Shown here one piece after another: positions 31,831-45,071 of a stretch of 64,000 nt of DNA. The translations under genes and the position numbers were made by a program. Position 1 is the stretch's first letter, and each line of letters opens with the position of its first letter. The notes beneath the pieces were generated by a model. The model was given only the letters and a program-made list of their open reading frames with translations, was not told the origin of the DNA and did no database searches. The stretch comes from Bimastos eiseni (Eukaryota; Annelida; Clitellata; Crassiclitellata; Lumbricidae): contig OY365809.1 of NCBI GenBank assembly GCA_959347315.1, forward strand, positions 8,212,790-8,276,789, in the 5' to 3' direction.

Positions 31831-33300
31831 ACCAGTGGACATCCGTTGCTTCTGCTTCTGCTGCTGCTAGGCTTATAATGACAGTCGACCTCATTCAAAA
31901 CGAATTGGTTTATACGACGACTCGATCGTCTGCTTCGGGTGCAGTGGCGCGAACATGTTATGAGGAATGGATGGCAGACGAAGTCAGAGTGCGTGCGCAC
32001 TTAACGCTTTAACGACGGGACTGTACTAAAAGCGAATGGCAAGACAATACTGCATGTTGCTAAAGCGTTAACTGACAGCAGTGTCTGATCCTAGCAGATG
32101 CTGTTATGTAGACAGTTAATTGTTTATTGCGCACTTCGAACTAGACTTCTTATGATAACGGCATAAAACTTAGGGTACCTCAGATGTTAGCACCTCAGAT
32201 GTTAGCACCTCAGATGTCTGCACCTCATCTATGCATTCGGTTGAGCTGCGCATTTGTTTGGGGTCCACTATATGTGAAACTCCGGATAGGCACTATTGCC
32301 AATTTATCAGTCATCATGCAGTCAATCAATTGGAAAATTATGTAGCTCCTCTTTGAGAGTCCTGTCCAGAGCTGCTCGTGACCTCATGACCTTTTTGTAC
32401 TCAATGAACTCAACTTATGCTGGCTGAGGCAGCGCTTTCTATGTAAAGTGTTTAGTCAGCTAATTTACGGAATAATTAAGAGAAGACAGAACTGATGGTC
32501 CTGATTATATAACCAGACAAACTGTCTGTCTGTAGGCCACGGCATTTGGGTTTCAATGTAATACACGATGGTCAGTGTGCGTTAGGTAGGATTTTGTACT
32601 GTAGGCATCTGTGGTATCCAATTCTACTATGGACATCAGGTGTATACATTCGAGACAAGGCTGCAAGTAATATACGATGGGGGTCGTATTATTTCGAAAG
32701 AATAGAGATATAACTACAAGTCTTCAGCAGAGAGCCATATAATATGCACTGAGATATATTGCAGGCTATAGCAAACGTTACGGTTATTGACACTCGTTAC
32801 ATAATAATAATTAAAAATCTAGTCAAGTCACGACGTCTGCACCCATATAAAAGAGTATACCGATGTTCTTAATAGGGCGTCACATAAATCCTCTTAATAT
32901 GATAAGGTAGGCTGATGGCATCGTAATCGTAATCTATAAATTTATAAGGCGCCACTTGAAAGCCGAACGCAGGATGCCAGCTCATTCGCGATCGCTGCTC
33001 CGAATCAGAGAGGTTGTCCAAAGAATACTATGAGGAAGGTCAGAGTTCGAAGGCAACTCATGAATAAACCGGCTGTGGTGAATCTAAAAATAGAAACCAA
33101 TCTGACAGCCATGGTCAACGGCCATAGACTCTGCAGACTGAACATTTTGTTTAATAAACTATACGTGACAAGTGACAATGATAGATGATTCACGTCGTGT
33201 AACAACATTATTACATATTACACATATTACATATTACACATAGTACACGTCGTGTAACAACATATCGTTGGGGCAAATGAGGCGACTTAACTTGTATGAT
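31831..33300. other. Upstream flank of Delta, no gene seen
   Basis: A 17-bp unit GCACCTCAGATGTTA is repeated three to four times at 32187-32228. ACACGTCGTGTAACAACAT occurs at about 33193 and again at 33246. TTTATAAGGCGCCAC near 32940 resembles the inverted LINE 3' end. No coding sequence was recognised. Confidence 0.45.
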
Positions 33301-33469
33301 ATAATTATTTGAGGTGTTTCTTGTCTTCAGTCTAAAGTGCGATCTGACTGCATCTCATATTATCTCATATATAGAGGGTGATTCCGTCGCACTAGACAAC
33401 GACTCCATCAGATTGAAGAGATTATATCTATATTAAAAAGAGAGATTTCTGTCTGTGTGTCTCTGTCCA

Positions 33470-33890
33470 GCGATGCATTTGCACAGTTTTAGAACTGTTT
33501 ACTCGAAACCTTCACCGCTGGCTGGGGAACACCTGACACACCCAGTCGAGGGGTTCGTGAAACCCGCGGCTCCTGCTCTCCAGGGCAAAAACCTGTCTTA
33601 GGACCCGGAAGAAAGTTTCCTTCTCAGTGGCCAGGAGCGTCTCGCCGAAACACATGCATGTGATATCTCTCTGCAACACCTTTTGTTCGGGAGATGTTTG
33701 CACAGTCGGTCAGATGGGTTTGTACTCTGTATGCAATTGCACACTTTTACAGCTATTGACTCTAAACCTTAGCCGTTCGCTCGGGGAATGAATGGACGTT
33801 TTGGGAGACATACGTTTGCACAGTCGCTCATGTAGGTATGTACTTTGTGCGCATTTGCAAACTGTCAGACCTATTGATATGAAACCCCAG
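33470..33890. repeat. Three diverged tandem copies, about 110-220 bp apart
   Basis: Related segments start near 33476, 33717 and 33837. Each has GC(A)ATTTGCACA, AC(T)TTTTA-like, CTATTGACTCTAAACC or a variant, then CCG(C/T)TxGCTxGGGGAA. The first two also share GGGAGATGTTTGCACAGTCG-type flanks. Confidence 0.5.
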
Positions 33891-34309
33891 CTAGTATATC
33901 ATAAACTGAAGATGCTGTTTGCCAAAATGAAGATGTAATGTGTCAAAATTGAGTGAAGTTGGACATAATCCTAATTTGTATCTAGTCGATGTTAAGCAGA
34001 CGATTATTCGAGATGAGGACGATGTCACGACATCAACATTGGCGAGGGCGACCACTAGTATCGATAAACATTCCGAGCAAATGCTCACAAAATATATATT
34101 CAAATTAGAATCAATGTATATGCATAAGACCACATATAATTTTGTCAATATAGATGTATATATATACACTATATATGATATATATAGCATATATATATAC
34201 ATATATAAAGTTCATATGTGATGTACATTAAATTGAAAGAATGAGCCTATTGGACACTGACGCTGCGTTGGCGTGTGCTGCGTGTGTTCAACGCGCTAAG
34301 CCAATCAGA

Positions 34310-34410
34310 GAGAGACAGACAGACAGACACAGAGACAGAGACAGAGAGACAGACAGAGAGAGACACACAGAGACAGAGACAGAGACACAGAGGCAGAGAC
34401 AGAGACAAAT
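34310..34410. repeat. GACA/GA repeat
   Basis: GAGACAGACAGACAGACACAG-type units over about 100 bases. Confidence 0.9.
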
Positions 34411-34499
34411 AAACAGATAGACAAAGAGACCGAAGGAGCGAGCTAGATATAAAGAGAGTCCATTCTTTACAATCTGTTTGTCTCTTTCTCATAAGGGTG

Positions 34500-35200
34500 G
34501 GGTAGGTCTATCCTCATCAATAGAGGTGGGCGGTTGTGATGTGTGAGGGCGTGGGACCAACTATCCATATTGGAAAAAATTAGTCCTCAAACAATGTTGG
34601 TCTTGTGTCCGTTCGTCTGCCCCCGTATCTTCCTATTACCGTTTCTGTTTCTATGACCGTCTGCCCCTTACTGACCGCTGGCTCTGTGTGTGCCTGCGTG
34701 TAGTCTTACGTGTCGCCTTCGGTGTCTGTCTGTCTCTAATCATATGTGTATCTGTATGCCTCTATGTCAGTCTGACTCTACGCGTGCCAACTTTGTTTCT
34801 GCGTGTACGTGCGTCTGAGTATCTGTGCCTGTGAGTCTGTCTGTTTGTCTTTCATATCCTTCTGCCAAATACCCTCCGTCCATTCATTAATCTCAACCGG
34901 TTTCCATTCATCCCTGCCTCTTCTCTTCCTCCTCCCTCCCTCTCCCTCTTCCTCTCTCTCTCTCTTTCTCTCTCTCCCTTTTCCAACCAATCAATTCTTC
35001 CCTCCTCTGAGCCAACGAATCCTCGTTCCTAATTTCGTGCTGCGCGGATTTTTGGATTTTTTTCCCGTCAGCGGGAGTTGAAGGCAGCGCTTAAGCGGCC
35101 GTGTGCAGTTTTAATGCGGTTCCATTGAACGCTGGCACTTAGCGCTCGATTCAGACAGCCAACAACGCCTATGAAATATTCAGCGTATTTGACTGAATGT
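34500..35200. other. No gene seen; CT-rich patch
   Basis: Pyrimidine-biased sequence with CTCTCTCTCTC near 34950. The rest is featureless. Confidence 0.4.
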
Positions 35201-35254
35201 CGAGCAGTTTGGCGGATTCTAGAGTTCAGAGGTCATTCTTCGTCTTTCTATCGT

Positions 35255-35350
35255 GGGACACGTCATCAATCAGATTGGTTAGAGCGATCGCCTTGCAGTT
35301 GCAACGCACAGAGTATACGTGTTCGATCCTCCCTTTGGGTGTTTACTGTG
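35255..35350 (+). mobile_element. tRNA-derived SINE-like copy
   Basis: ATTGGTTAGAGCGATCGCCT is a clear tRNA D-arm/A box. GTGTTCGATCCTCC 54 bases on is a B box/T-arm. The intervening anticodon arm does not pair well, so a SINE or tRNA pseudogene is more likely than a working tRNA. Confidence 0.55.
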
Positions 35351-36419
35351 CAGAGACTTTGACTCTTTGTAGAAAGAAATCATAAACGGTTTTATCGATT
35401 TTAGAGGATGCACATAAAAGAGTGAACCTCATCGTGCGCTTTGACCCCTTGTATCTGAACGAATCGCTTCTCGACGGCATCCGTTACTATGGCGATTGGC
35501 GACCAGCATAACGGGTCAGCTGAACCTTAGGTTGTCAATGGTAACGGAATTGTTCTAGTTGTCAAAACTGGGATCAAAAATTTGACAGCTCAATCGAAGA
35601 GGCAGACAGTTAAAAATCTGATGCTGTTAATAGGTTGCATGTAAAACAGGCCTAACTGGCGATGCATGAGATGATGTGCAAGTTTCATGACCGCCCCAAA
35701 GACCTTTTTAGTTACATATAGCTGATGGAATCAGAAGAAGGGTTGTGGTTTGTTCACCTCAATTTAACAGAAAACTAAGATATGAAGGTTTTGATGTAAT
35801 ATCAATCTCAAATATTTCTCAGCTCCCACAAAAGCCACGTCAGTGAGACCAGATATAATACATAGGCGCTATACCAATTCAAGTCCACAATAGTCCATCT
35901 TCTCTGTTCGTTCCGGTGGCAGGTCAAAAAGCAGAACTCAAACTTTGTTTGCGCAAGCCAAATAAAGACCCTTGAGCACGACTAAGTGACCATCTTACTG
36001 CAGATTGGAAGAGGATTGCGAAAGAGGAGCTGTATTTAGCCATGTAAATGACGAAAACAGTTTAAAATAATTTCCGTCAATGACAATGGCCTTTCTTGTC
36101 ATAAGATGTCTCTAGACTGTGGACCTATTCATCAAAATTTAATATGTGACAGGAAAAACAGTTAATAAGTCCTTGCAGTGTTTTGCGATGCATAGCCCCG
36201 CACGGTCGATTGACCGTGTGTAATGATTGAGACAGCCAACGTGTGTAGGCCTAATGGTAGGACAAGGTCCCAGAGACTGAAGTGTGAGAAACACAAGAGT
36301 AATAATACCAAAGAAGAGGAGACACGGATCACAACGTGGTGACCATGAGGGCCCAGATAAAATTGAAATTCATCAAGAAGAAAAAGAGGATGATTATGAC
36401 AGAAATGATGATTAAAGAA

Positions 36420-36640
36420 TCCGAAAGTAGGGAACAACGAAATGAAACAGAAAGTAGAATAGACTATAACAGATTACGAGACTATAATGCGGGTAAAAGA
36501 TAAGAATGAAATGGATTGGGCACACGCTGAGACTCGCTACTAAGAACAAATAAATGGATGGGAGGCGGACAGTGTGAAGACGAAGACAGATGATGTTGGA
36601 TTAGATGATGACAGGTCGATATGGAAAGCTTAACGAAGAG
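36420..36640 (+). mobile_element. Endonuclease-RT retroelement fragment
   Basis: AATGAAATGGATTGGGCACA onwards aligns with 41600-41720 at the DNA level. The frame KDKNEMDWAHAETRY recalls RRKANWIGHILRR in this protein family. No intact frame. Confidence 0.4.
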
Positions 36641-36759
36641 ACCCAACAGCGATATGATAGGCGATATGTCAATCAATCAACCAATGACACCCTATAGTCA
36701 GTCCAACCTCGACCAAAGACGAAATATTTCAGAATAGAGAAGAAAAAGAATATAGCGTA

Positions 36760-37440
36760 CCTACATATAGGCAAGAGCCGAAGATCCCATGGGAGCCGAT
36801 TCCAAGCAGTCGGGTCCACAACCGAAAAGGCACGATGCTGCATCATAGAGGCAGGTCAGTGAGAAATGGACAAGATGAAGACCATGCGAGGCAGAGCGCA
36901 GCGTCCTGCCAGCAGTTTTACTAGCGGCACTAGGACAGCAAAGCTCTTGAAGGTAAGCAGATGCAGCGCCGCAAAGGCAACGCCAGACCAGGGACGAAAT
37001 CTTAAACTGATCGCGCTGGGGAGTGGTAGCCAATATAAAACTTCACGCATATAGCACACGCCCGTTGCACTCACTCAGCTGCCCAGTTCTACCACGCGCG
37101 ATGCCAGCATTTATTGAGCATAGCAATAGTCGAGATGACTCGTGACGAAAGCGTGGACGAAAGTAGTTGCAGCACTGGAAGAGATGGAACGGGAAACAGC
37201 CCGTAGTTGACGCAACTGGTAAAAAAAGCTGCGAGCTACCGAGTTAACATGCTGGACGCCGGAGAGTTCTAGGTCAAGAATGACCTCATGGCAAGGTTGC
37301 GCACAGATGCATCGAAAGTAAAGAAGGGAAAAGCAGCGGACAGCGTACTCCTAAGTCAATCTTTTCCAGTTGTTGCCGGGTCGTAAGCCAGATAAATTCG
37401 GTTTTGACACGGCTGAGTCAGAGCCGAATGCTCGACATCC
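36760..37440 (-). mobile_element. CR1/L2-like non-LTR reverse transcriptase remnant
   Basis: Read on the minus strand with several frameshifts, the order of the family's C-terminal landmarks is kept. These are LSGVQHVNSVARS, an LYWLP block (HWLP in the family), FKISSLVWRCLCGAASAYLQ, then a QHRAFSVVDPTAWN-like block near 36830. The same landmarks occur in the 57.4-58.4 kb copy. Many stops and shifts show long decay. Confidence 0.65.
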
Positions 37441-37639
37441 ACTACTTAAGTGAATCAGTATAGGCAGTTGCATAGTTTGAACAAGGACGGTCATTTGAGA
37501 GGCAGAACCATATAGGCTATGTCTGCTTGTTATCACCATAAAACTGATTTCGGACCCCACTGGAAAAAGAGGATCATTCCAATTTAACAAGTGTATATGA
37601 TACACAGTAGAGGACCTAAAAAACCTCAGGGAAACTCTA

Positions 37640-37820
37640 TATATCGACTCTCTCCCCTTCTCCTCTCTCACACTTCTCTTCTTCCCCCTCCAAACCTTTC
37701 CCCTCCTTCTCTTTTCTTCTCACTCTGTCTTCCTCACTCTCCTCTCCTCATTCTCCCCTTTCCCCTCTCTAGTTATTTACTCTCTCCTCCCTCGTCGCTC
37801 TCTTTTCTATCTTCACTCTA
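37640..37820. repeat. CT-rich tract
   Basis: TCTCCCC/CTTCC pyrimidine sequence. Confidence 0.8.
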
Positions 37821-38059
37821 AAGTGCAATAAGTTCACTGGATAACGAAAGCGTAAATAACTTCCTCAATTTTCCGAAAACACTGTATTGTCTCAATCCAA
37901 TCTTGGCGTGCCTCATGCTTAAGCGCTGTTGCTAATTCCGATACAACCGCTAAACCGGGTCTGCTTTGCAAATCATGCAAGAGAGAAAGCGTTACCTTGA
38001 AGAGAACCGTCTCTTTAAAGCGTTCAGCTAATCCTCTCAATCACGTGGGATCATCTGTG

Positions 38060-38560
38060 GCGTTTAATCCGGACGACAATGACTTCTTCCCGGATGTGTC
38101 GGCTAATCTTCCGCCGGTCCTTCAGTCGTCGTCGTAGCTTGAGTAGCTGCCTCTTGCGTGGAGACGAGAAGAAGGAGAGTGGGTTGTGGAAGACTGGGAG
38201 ACGACGACGACGACGACCAGTGGCATTCCACGGCTATCGATTGCCCATCGACGTCGTTTCTATCCATTCAGTGCAAGCCACACTCCCTCCCTCACTCGTT
38301 GCCAGACTCCGGACCGACCCACCAAGCAGCAGCAGCAGCGGGCGTACTGCATGCCAGCAAGCGAGAGAAGGCGACGCTGCTGCTGTGAGGCTACCACGTC
38401 TGATGATGGGGAAGCCCTCCCTATCCTCCCATCGCTCGGTTGGTCGGTCGGTCGGTCTAGACGACGAGCCAACTGCTCACAGAGGCTGATGGCGGCTGCC
38501 GCTACTGGTGATGAGGCAGGCGACTGCACGTGTCGGCATCGTCACCCACCGATGTGAAGA
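38060..38560. other. CpG-rich island-like segment, no gene assigned
   Basis: GC- and CpG-rich compared with its surroundings, with GACGAC and AGC runs and open frames in several phases (the longest, 136 codons, at 38079-38489, is Arg/Ser-rich and low complexity). It might be a promoter or first exon of an unseen gene, but no domain or splice partner was found. Confidence 0.25.
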
Positions 38561-38961
38561 TGGTTTCATGGATGGCATCTCATAAAGATTATGTGGATGA
38601 TTGACAGCGACGCCAATGACCTCTGACCTCTGACCTGTCGTTAGGGGCTAATCAGCGCCGGTTCTCACGAACATACGTGTATTATAGTGGCAGCTCTGTC
38701 TGTGTGTGCCTGTTTGCACGGCTTCCTTTTTCTTTCTCTATCTGTCTTCCATATTCCACCCATTCTCTCCATTGCCTTCCCTCCCTCTCTCTATCCCTCC
38801 TTCCATCTTCTCCTCTGCAACATTGAACGGTCGGAATAAAGAGATAATAATGGCAAGAAATGGACTTCATAACAGACTACAAGTGATACATGCGACGGAC
38901 TAAGTTCCCAACTCTTCTCTTCTCGTTGCATAACTGTCTCGGGATATAGTTACTCTGACCA

Positions 38962-39045
38962 ACGTAGTATACACACAACTATACACACACACACACACGC
39001 ACACACACACATGCACACACACACACCTACACACACACGCAAACA
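38962..39045. repeat. CA dinucleotide repeat
   Basis: ACACAC runs with a few interruptions. Confidence 0.95.
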
Positions 39046-39985
39046 AGCATTTGCACAGCGACATAAGCATTTACGCTATTTCTCACATACATACTTCTTC
39101 ACACCCATTACCTCATTGATCAGTCATTGCATTAAACCATTATATGTGAGTCTTTAAGTTTTGTCCATTTTATGTGCAATTTTATCGCAACTATGTGTAT
39201 ATAATAATATGTTTTAACTATTCGTTTATTCAACTCAAACATACAAACACCAGTATTATTGCATATTTTGCTTAGTCTTGGCTCGCGCTAAATATGCCTC
39301 AGACTGGATGGGGGCCTCCCCGAATCCTTCAGCTGCTAAAGATCTTAAAAAAGAGACACCGGAGTTTTAAATGATTCTCCTTAACTGAGCAATTAAATTT
39401 GCTTCAATCGTCTGTATTTTTCTTTCCTTTATTAACTGTTAGGAAAGAAAACAAATCCCTCGAAAATTGCAACGAGGTTGAGGTCTGTATAGCTTCCCAC
39501 TGGGAACTCTCTCTATATTTCGGTTTCTAGGCCCACGTGGTTTACTTAGGCGAGGAGACCGTGATTTTTTCGGTCTGATCAACTGTTGGTGCACAGCTGC
39601 TGTGTTTGGATCGTGTACTACATGGCGATGCTGTTAGGTTGGATTGACATCTCATTTTATTCGATGTTAATAGACGATCACAATTAAGTGGAACTCTGCA
39701 TCCTGTGTGACGACGACGGTGATGATGATGATGATGATACCTACATCTATATACACGCACATTGTACGATATTGGCAACGCATTCGTATAGCGCATTTAG
39801 GGAACCCTCTTTGTGTCTCTGTGTCAATCATTGTGCATTTGTCACTTTCCGCCTGTTCTGCTTTGTCTATAGTCGTCTATCTGCATTGACCAAATGACAA
39901 TGTAACTGATCTAAATAAATTATGCTTGACTTGAGCAACCTATATTGAGCTCAAGCACAAGTCACTTTCGGTCTAGATTCAAATT
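39046..39985. other. No gene seen
   Basis: AT-rich unique DNA, with a GATGAT run at 39719-39737. Confidence 0.4.
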
Positions 39986-39989
39986 ATGC

Positions 39990-40420
39990 CTGAGAGTTCA
40001 GTGATGCATGAGAATTCAGGGATGCATGAGAATTCAGTTATATATGGGGTTCAGTGATGCACGGGGATTCATGATGCATTGGAGTTCAATGATTCATGAG
40101 AGCAAAGATATGCGAAGGAGTTCAGCCATGAATCAGAGTTCAGTGATGCGTGACACTTCAGTGATGCATGAGAGTTCATTGATCCGCGAGAGTTCAGTTA
40201 CGTGGATGAGTTCAATGATGCATGAAAGGTCAGTGATTCGTGAGAGTCCAGTGTTTTGTGGGAGTTAAGTGATGCATGAGAATTGAGTGAAACGGATGAA
40301 TTCAATTATGCATGAGAGTTGAGTGATTCGTGAGAGTTCAGTGAAAGATTGTTGGCTGATTGAAGCATGGGATTAAGTGATTCCTGGTAGTTCAATGATG
40401 CATGAATCCGTTCCTTCATG
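39990..40420. repeat. About 18-bp degenerate minisatellite
   Basis: Roughly twenty copies of ATGCATGAGAGTTCAGTG with one to four changes each. It ends near a TA run (40440-40464). Confidence 0.9.
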
Positions 40421-41269
40421 GGAAATCTGTTCATTGCATTATATATATATATATATATATATATGTCGGTATTGTTCAGTTTTTGAATCATTTGATACAG
40501 GCCCTAACAAAAAAAACTCTACTATGTTTCATAGTCTATTTATGTATAATATGCGTTTTAATATACGTATGTAGTTCTTTTCATGCATCTGTTTATGTAT
40601 TCTATATATGCGTACTATATTAGATGTACAATTGTACAATTGTACGTGTTTACATTATATATTATGTGTGTGCTTATATAGTAAATTGAAGGAGAGGGTC
40701 TGAAAGCGTTATGTTTGGTGATATTGAACGTAATAACCTGCCTAGGAAGGCAATTGACGAAGAGAATAATAGAGATATAATGTATGGATCTAAGTCTTTG
40801 AAGCGTGAACAAAGATGGCCATAAGTGTGGATGGATGAGGCAGATTGCAGCGAAGACCGACAGTAGGTCTATGGGTCAGATGCTGTCCTTCCAGACGGTC
40901 ACATGAGTCATCGAAGAGAAGAATGGAAATGCCGGACACAAAAGACTCTCAACATGGCCACCCGTTGAACCTCCTTCATCATCCACGATCATTGCTTATT
41001 AACAGATTGTCTCATTGTCAGAGGTCAGCGATGCATTCAACAGAAAAGATCTCCAGCTATATTTATGTCTATTCTTTACTGCCCGATTCGTGGGTGATAG
41101 AGATACAGTATATTCTTACATATATATATATAGGCCCTATGTATATATAATATAATATGACATATATATGACAATAAAAAATGTATACACCGTGTCCAGA
41201 GAAAAGAGATCCCTTACGGTACTACAAAAATAAATATTCAAAATAATTTTTTTGAATCCCAAAACCTGT

Positions 41270-41790
41270 GTTTATCCTGCCACGAAGAGATTAAGAGCAG
41301 AATAGGAATGGGAAAAGAAGCATTTTACAGGAAGAAAGAACTTTTGAGAGGAAAGCTAAATAAAAACTTGAAAAAGAGAGTGATAAAAACGATGATATGA
41401 AATGTGGCTCTTTACGGATCAGAAACGTGAGCAATAAGATAAAAAGACAAGAATATATTAGAAGCATTGGAAATGTGGATTTGGCGCAAAATGGAAAGAG
41501 TTAGTTGTACAGAGCACGAAACTAAAGAAAAGACACTAGGCACTGATAATAATTATTATGAGAGAAAAGATCAATGATGAAGACGATAAGAGAACGACAA
41601 AGAAGATGAAATGGACACATACTAAGATGGGACTCCCTGCTACGAAATACCATTGAGGGAAGAATGGAGGAAGAAGACCAGAGGAATACCGAGAACAATG
41701 CTCCTGGACTGGATGATGGAAAAGGGCGCATGTGGACATTGGACATACGGCCTAGAATGCAGAAAGCTAAAGGACAAGTCCTACCTTAAT
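41270..41790 (+). mobile_element. Endonuclease-RT non-LTR element, C-terminal remnant
   Basis: IKSRIGMGKEAFYRKKELL, LNKNLKKRVIKTM, NVALYGSET, LEALEMWIWRKMERVS and, after shifts, LLDWMMEKGACGHW follow the order of the widespread family pattern (IKxRIxxAKxAFxxxKxLL ... SVxLYGxETWT ... EMWxxRRMxxIxW ... LLDxLxEKRxYW). At least four stops or shifts interrupt it. Confidence 0.75.
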
Positions 41791-41799
41791 TAGCTACAG

Positions 41800-43300
41800 C
41801 TCGTTTAAAGCTAAAGCATTATCTAGATATTTCAGTTGTATTTTAAAATGTTAATTATCATTTAGAAACGCTAGTTCAGTTTTATTTTTATATTCGAATT
41901 GTATTAAACTACATGGTGTTCTCATGGTGTTCTCCTTCGACCACAACGAAAGCCTCAAGACATGTCGCGCCATTGTCAAATGGCACCATCGAAAACCAGA
42001 ATTTTAATGACGTCACTGTTACGCAATTTTCAGGGGGAGTCATTCACAAATTGCATATTTCTTGATAATTATCAACCAATCAATATAAGTTTATTTGGCA
42101 ATCAAAGTACAGTTTACAAGAAACATTCAGACAAAAATAATTTACAATTACACCGGAGACGCAATTAAGGACGGAAAGGTCCCGCAAGTTAGAGCCACCT
42201 AATAAATTAGGCGTAGAGTAGTTGAGTATAGAGGCCAACAGGAGATTAGAATGGGTGAAACTTAGATAGAGGAACAAAGCTTAACTAATCTTAACTAACG
42301 AATATACTGACATTAAACGAGGAAGGGCAAATTATAAACTAATGAGAATTATATGATTTAGGTAGTTGACCACAACCAACAAGCAAAGTAGGTGAAGTAG
42401 GTTATATCGCAGTAGGCTAATAGTAACCAATACACATTTCACCTGTTATAATATCGCAGTAATAGGTAAAAATATTCACCTGATAGAATAAAGTCATTTT
42501 GAACAGGAAAGCTCAGGAGCGTTGTAACTTGTCGGGAGAGCCGCTAAATAAATGTATGGCTGCTGAAGTATGCAAACGATTGCCAGAAGTGGATTTGAGT
42601 TCGTAGTAGTGGCCAAAAATATATTACAATCGACCTGATATAATAACAGATTTAATCTTGTTTTTGAATAGATGAAAGACAGGAAGAAGACGCAAAGGGG
42701 CAGAGATAGAATTCCAAACTCTAGGACCTTGGCACTAGGTACTTATAGCTAGACGTTATGTCTGAATTAAAACGCTTTTGTAGTTTAAGAAAGCGCTAAA
42801 ATTTACTAGTCATTTTCTAAATAATTTATCAAAACGGATCTTTTTCCATGAACACAGTTTATATTATAAATAAAATAGCCTACAACTAAATTAAAATAAT
42901 GCCCGTTACAGAGTCCAAAATGTAGCGCGTTAATTCCACGATGTTAAATGATTAGCATATTTGTCATTAGGAACAAGATAATTTATCGGTCAGCATAACA
43001 CGGATATACATGTAATGGTAGTGTATAGAATTCATATCGTCTAATGTAAATAGTATTAGGCCGCGTGTGTATACTACAAGGATATGCTGGTGGTGCATCC
43101 ATGCATCCATATGTATCGTATATAATTATTTTGTCCGTATAGACGACTCTGGTTACAAGTATACTATTCTGGGAGCACAAAGGTGGCTTTGTGTTACAAC
43201 GGACAGTGTTTTGGCCGAACATAAATAACTGGACCGATATACGGCAAGCTGCGTATACGTCAGTTAATTCATATCTTTGTACTGCCTACAACTTAACCCA
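41800..43300. other. No host gene seen
   Basis: AT-rich. AAGTTTATTTGGCAATCAAA onwards (42087-42135) has the look of a dispersed repeat, and GAATTCCAAACTCTAGGACC near 42709 resembles AGTTCCAGAGCCTCGGCCTA near 49233. Nothing codes recognisably. Confidence 0.4.
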
Positions 43301-43335
43301 ATAATGAGGAAACAGTCACACTGAGGGTGCAAGGG

Positions 43336-43382
43336 AGTGGGAGAGAGAGGGAGGGAGTGGGAGAGTGAAAGGAAAGAGAAGG

Positions 43383-43414
<32 letters not shown>

Positions 43415-43420
43415 GGGAAG
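43336..43420. repeat. GA-rich repeat
   Basis: GAGAGAGAGA and GAGGGAG runs. Confidence 0.9.
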
Positions 43421-43729
43421 GGCACTGGTGGGAAATTGTCCCTATTGTCCGATTGAACTGGGTCGGAACTTGTAATAATAGGAATAATCTTCGTTTGATT
43501 ACATTCAAACTGACACAACCGCTGTACGATTGTAAGTATACAGTATGAACGGATGATCACAAGTCGAATTAAATGTACAACAGCCTTGGAAGGCGCCAAT
43601 CACGTTACAATAACCGCGCTCACCCAAATAAAACCGGAAAGCTGAACGTTAAAACTGTCTTAAGAGATTCACCTATATATTACCAATGTGTAGTGAGCCT
43701 ACATTTGATAAGTTTGATCTTGACTGCCG

Positions 43730-43790
43730 TGGTTGGGTCAGGGAACGCCTCTGAGTAGGTTTCCCAAACGGGCGCTATATCAAATTTTCC
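43730..43790 (+). mobile_element. LINE 3' end fragment
   Basis: GGGAACGCCTCTGA, then TTTCC, then GGGCGCTATATCAAATTTT aligns with GGGAACGCCTCTGAAAAAAG to GGCGCTATGTAAATTC at 47551-47596. Confidence 0.5.
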
Positions 43791-44084
43791 AATGACTCAG
43801 AGAAATCTATGCACAACCATACATCTATGCATACATCCTGCATGTGAATGAAGAACTTGATCAAGGTCTCTGCATAGTAATTGTCTCAGAGAAAACTCAA
43901 ACTCGTGCTCTCTGCTTATTTACAAGTAAGACGAGCACTCAAACAGTCAACTCAATTGGTCTCTGCATTCGCTATAACTAAAACTTGGATCTCATTCAAT
44001 CACCATTAACGTTTCTGCAACAATTTTTAAAATCCTGCGTCTAAAACATTTCCAAGTTCAATTCCTTGTATTTAGTAATGTAAT

Positions 44085-44165
44085 CGAGCATTTATATAGC
44101 GCCTCTTCAAGATATCTACTCAGAGGCGATCTCATAGCTGGCCAATGCGATGTTAAATGTCATAG
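44085..44165 (-). mobile_element. LINE 3' end fragment, inverted
   Basis: CATTTATATAGCGCCTCTTC then CTACTCAGAGGCGAT. The sequence at 54890-54940 shares the same layout. Confidence 0.5.
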
Positions 44166-44199
44166 CGAAGGGTTAAAATACGTCTGTTAGTAAAACCAC

Positions 44200-44950
44200 G
44201 CACAGTAAGCTCAAAAGAGTCTCCAGTATAATTGCGATTTCATTTACCTTTGAAATCCGCGACCTGAACTATCGTTAATTGCAGAGCGAGGAAGATCGAT
44301 TGATTTCGTTGTGACCTTGCGCACATTAATTTATATTAATAAAATTAATAATAACAGATAACGTTGCTTCATTCAGAATTTATCTACACTGTCGGGCTAA
44401 AGCTCGAACTGTTCCAGATCCGATTTCCTGCTGTGATCCGCGCATCTGCAGCCGGATGCAGAGCGAGTGTTGCGAAGGGACAGCCATGGAGAACAGTGAG
44501 TGACTGAGTGAATGAACGAATGAGTGAGCGAGTGAATGAATGAATGGGCGGGGGGTTACTGACGAATGACGTGGTGGGTATTGTGTCTATGGCTAAATAA
44601 TGATGTCAGCGACCACGAGAGATGCCAAAAAAGCGGCAAAACTATTATGATGTTGTTGACAATATGAATTTATCCATATGCCTGCATATATGCATGCACA
44701 TGCATATATACACATGCATGCATGTGTATATATCTAGACACTTTATATTGCACACGTTGAGCACACGTAGACCAAATGATCCCAGTTGCTATTTAGAGCA
44801 ACCTCAGCCACCGAAACAGTGTTTAAACCTATAAGCCAATGGAACATACACACAAACAGATGCAAATACCTACGAACATAAGTAGGTGCATATAGGCATA
44901 CACAGGCACGCACACACCCATACATCCATGCATACAAAGAAGAACGATTG
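44200..44950. other. No gene seen
   Basis: GAATGAAT run at 44505-44545 and CATGCATA/TATATA-rich stretch at 44690-44735. Confidence 0.4.
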
Positions 44951-45071
44951 AAGATAATGTGGGTGGGCATAGACTGTGACTTGCATTTGTTCTTCGATCA
45001 ATCAAACACAGCCACAAACAAACGTTCACTCGAACCTGTTCTAACACATCCAGTCAGAGACATTTCTCTGC

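Noticed and set aside
35255..35350. Possible functional tRNA gene
   Set aside because: A and B boxes are good, but the anticodon and acceptor arms do not pair, so a SINE or pseudogene is more likely.
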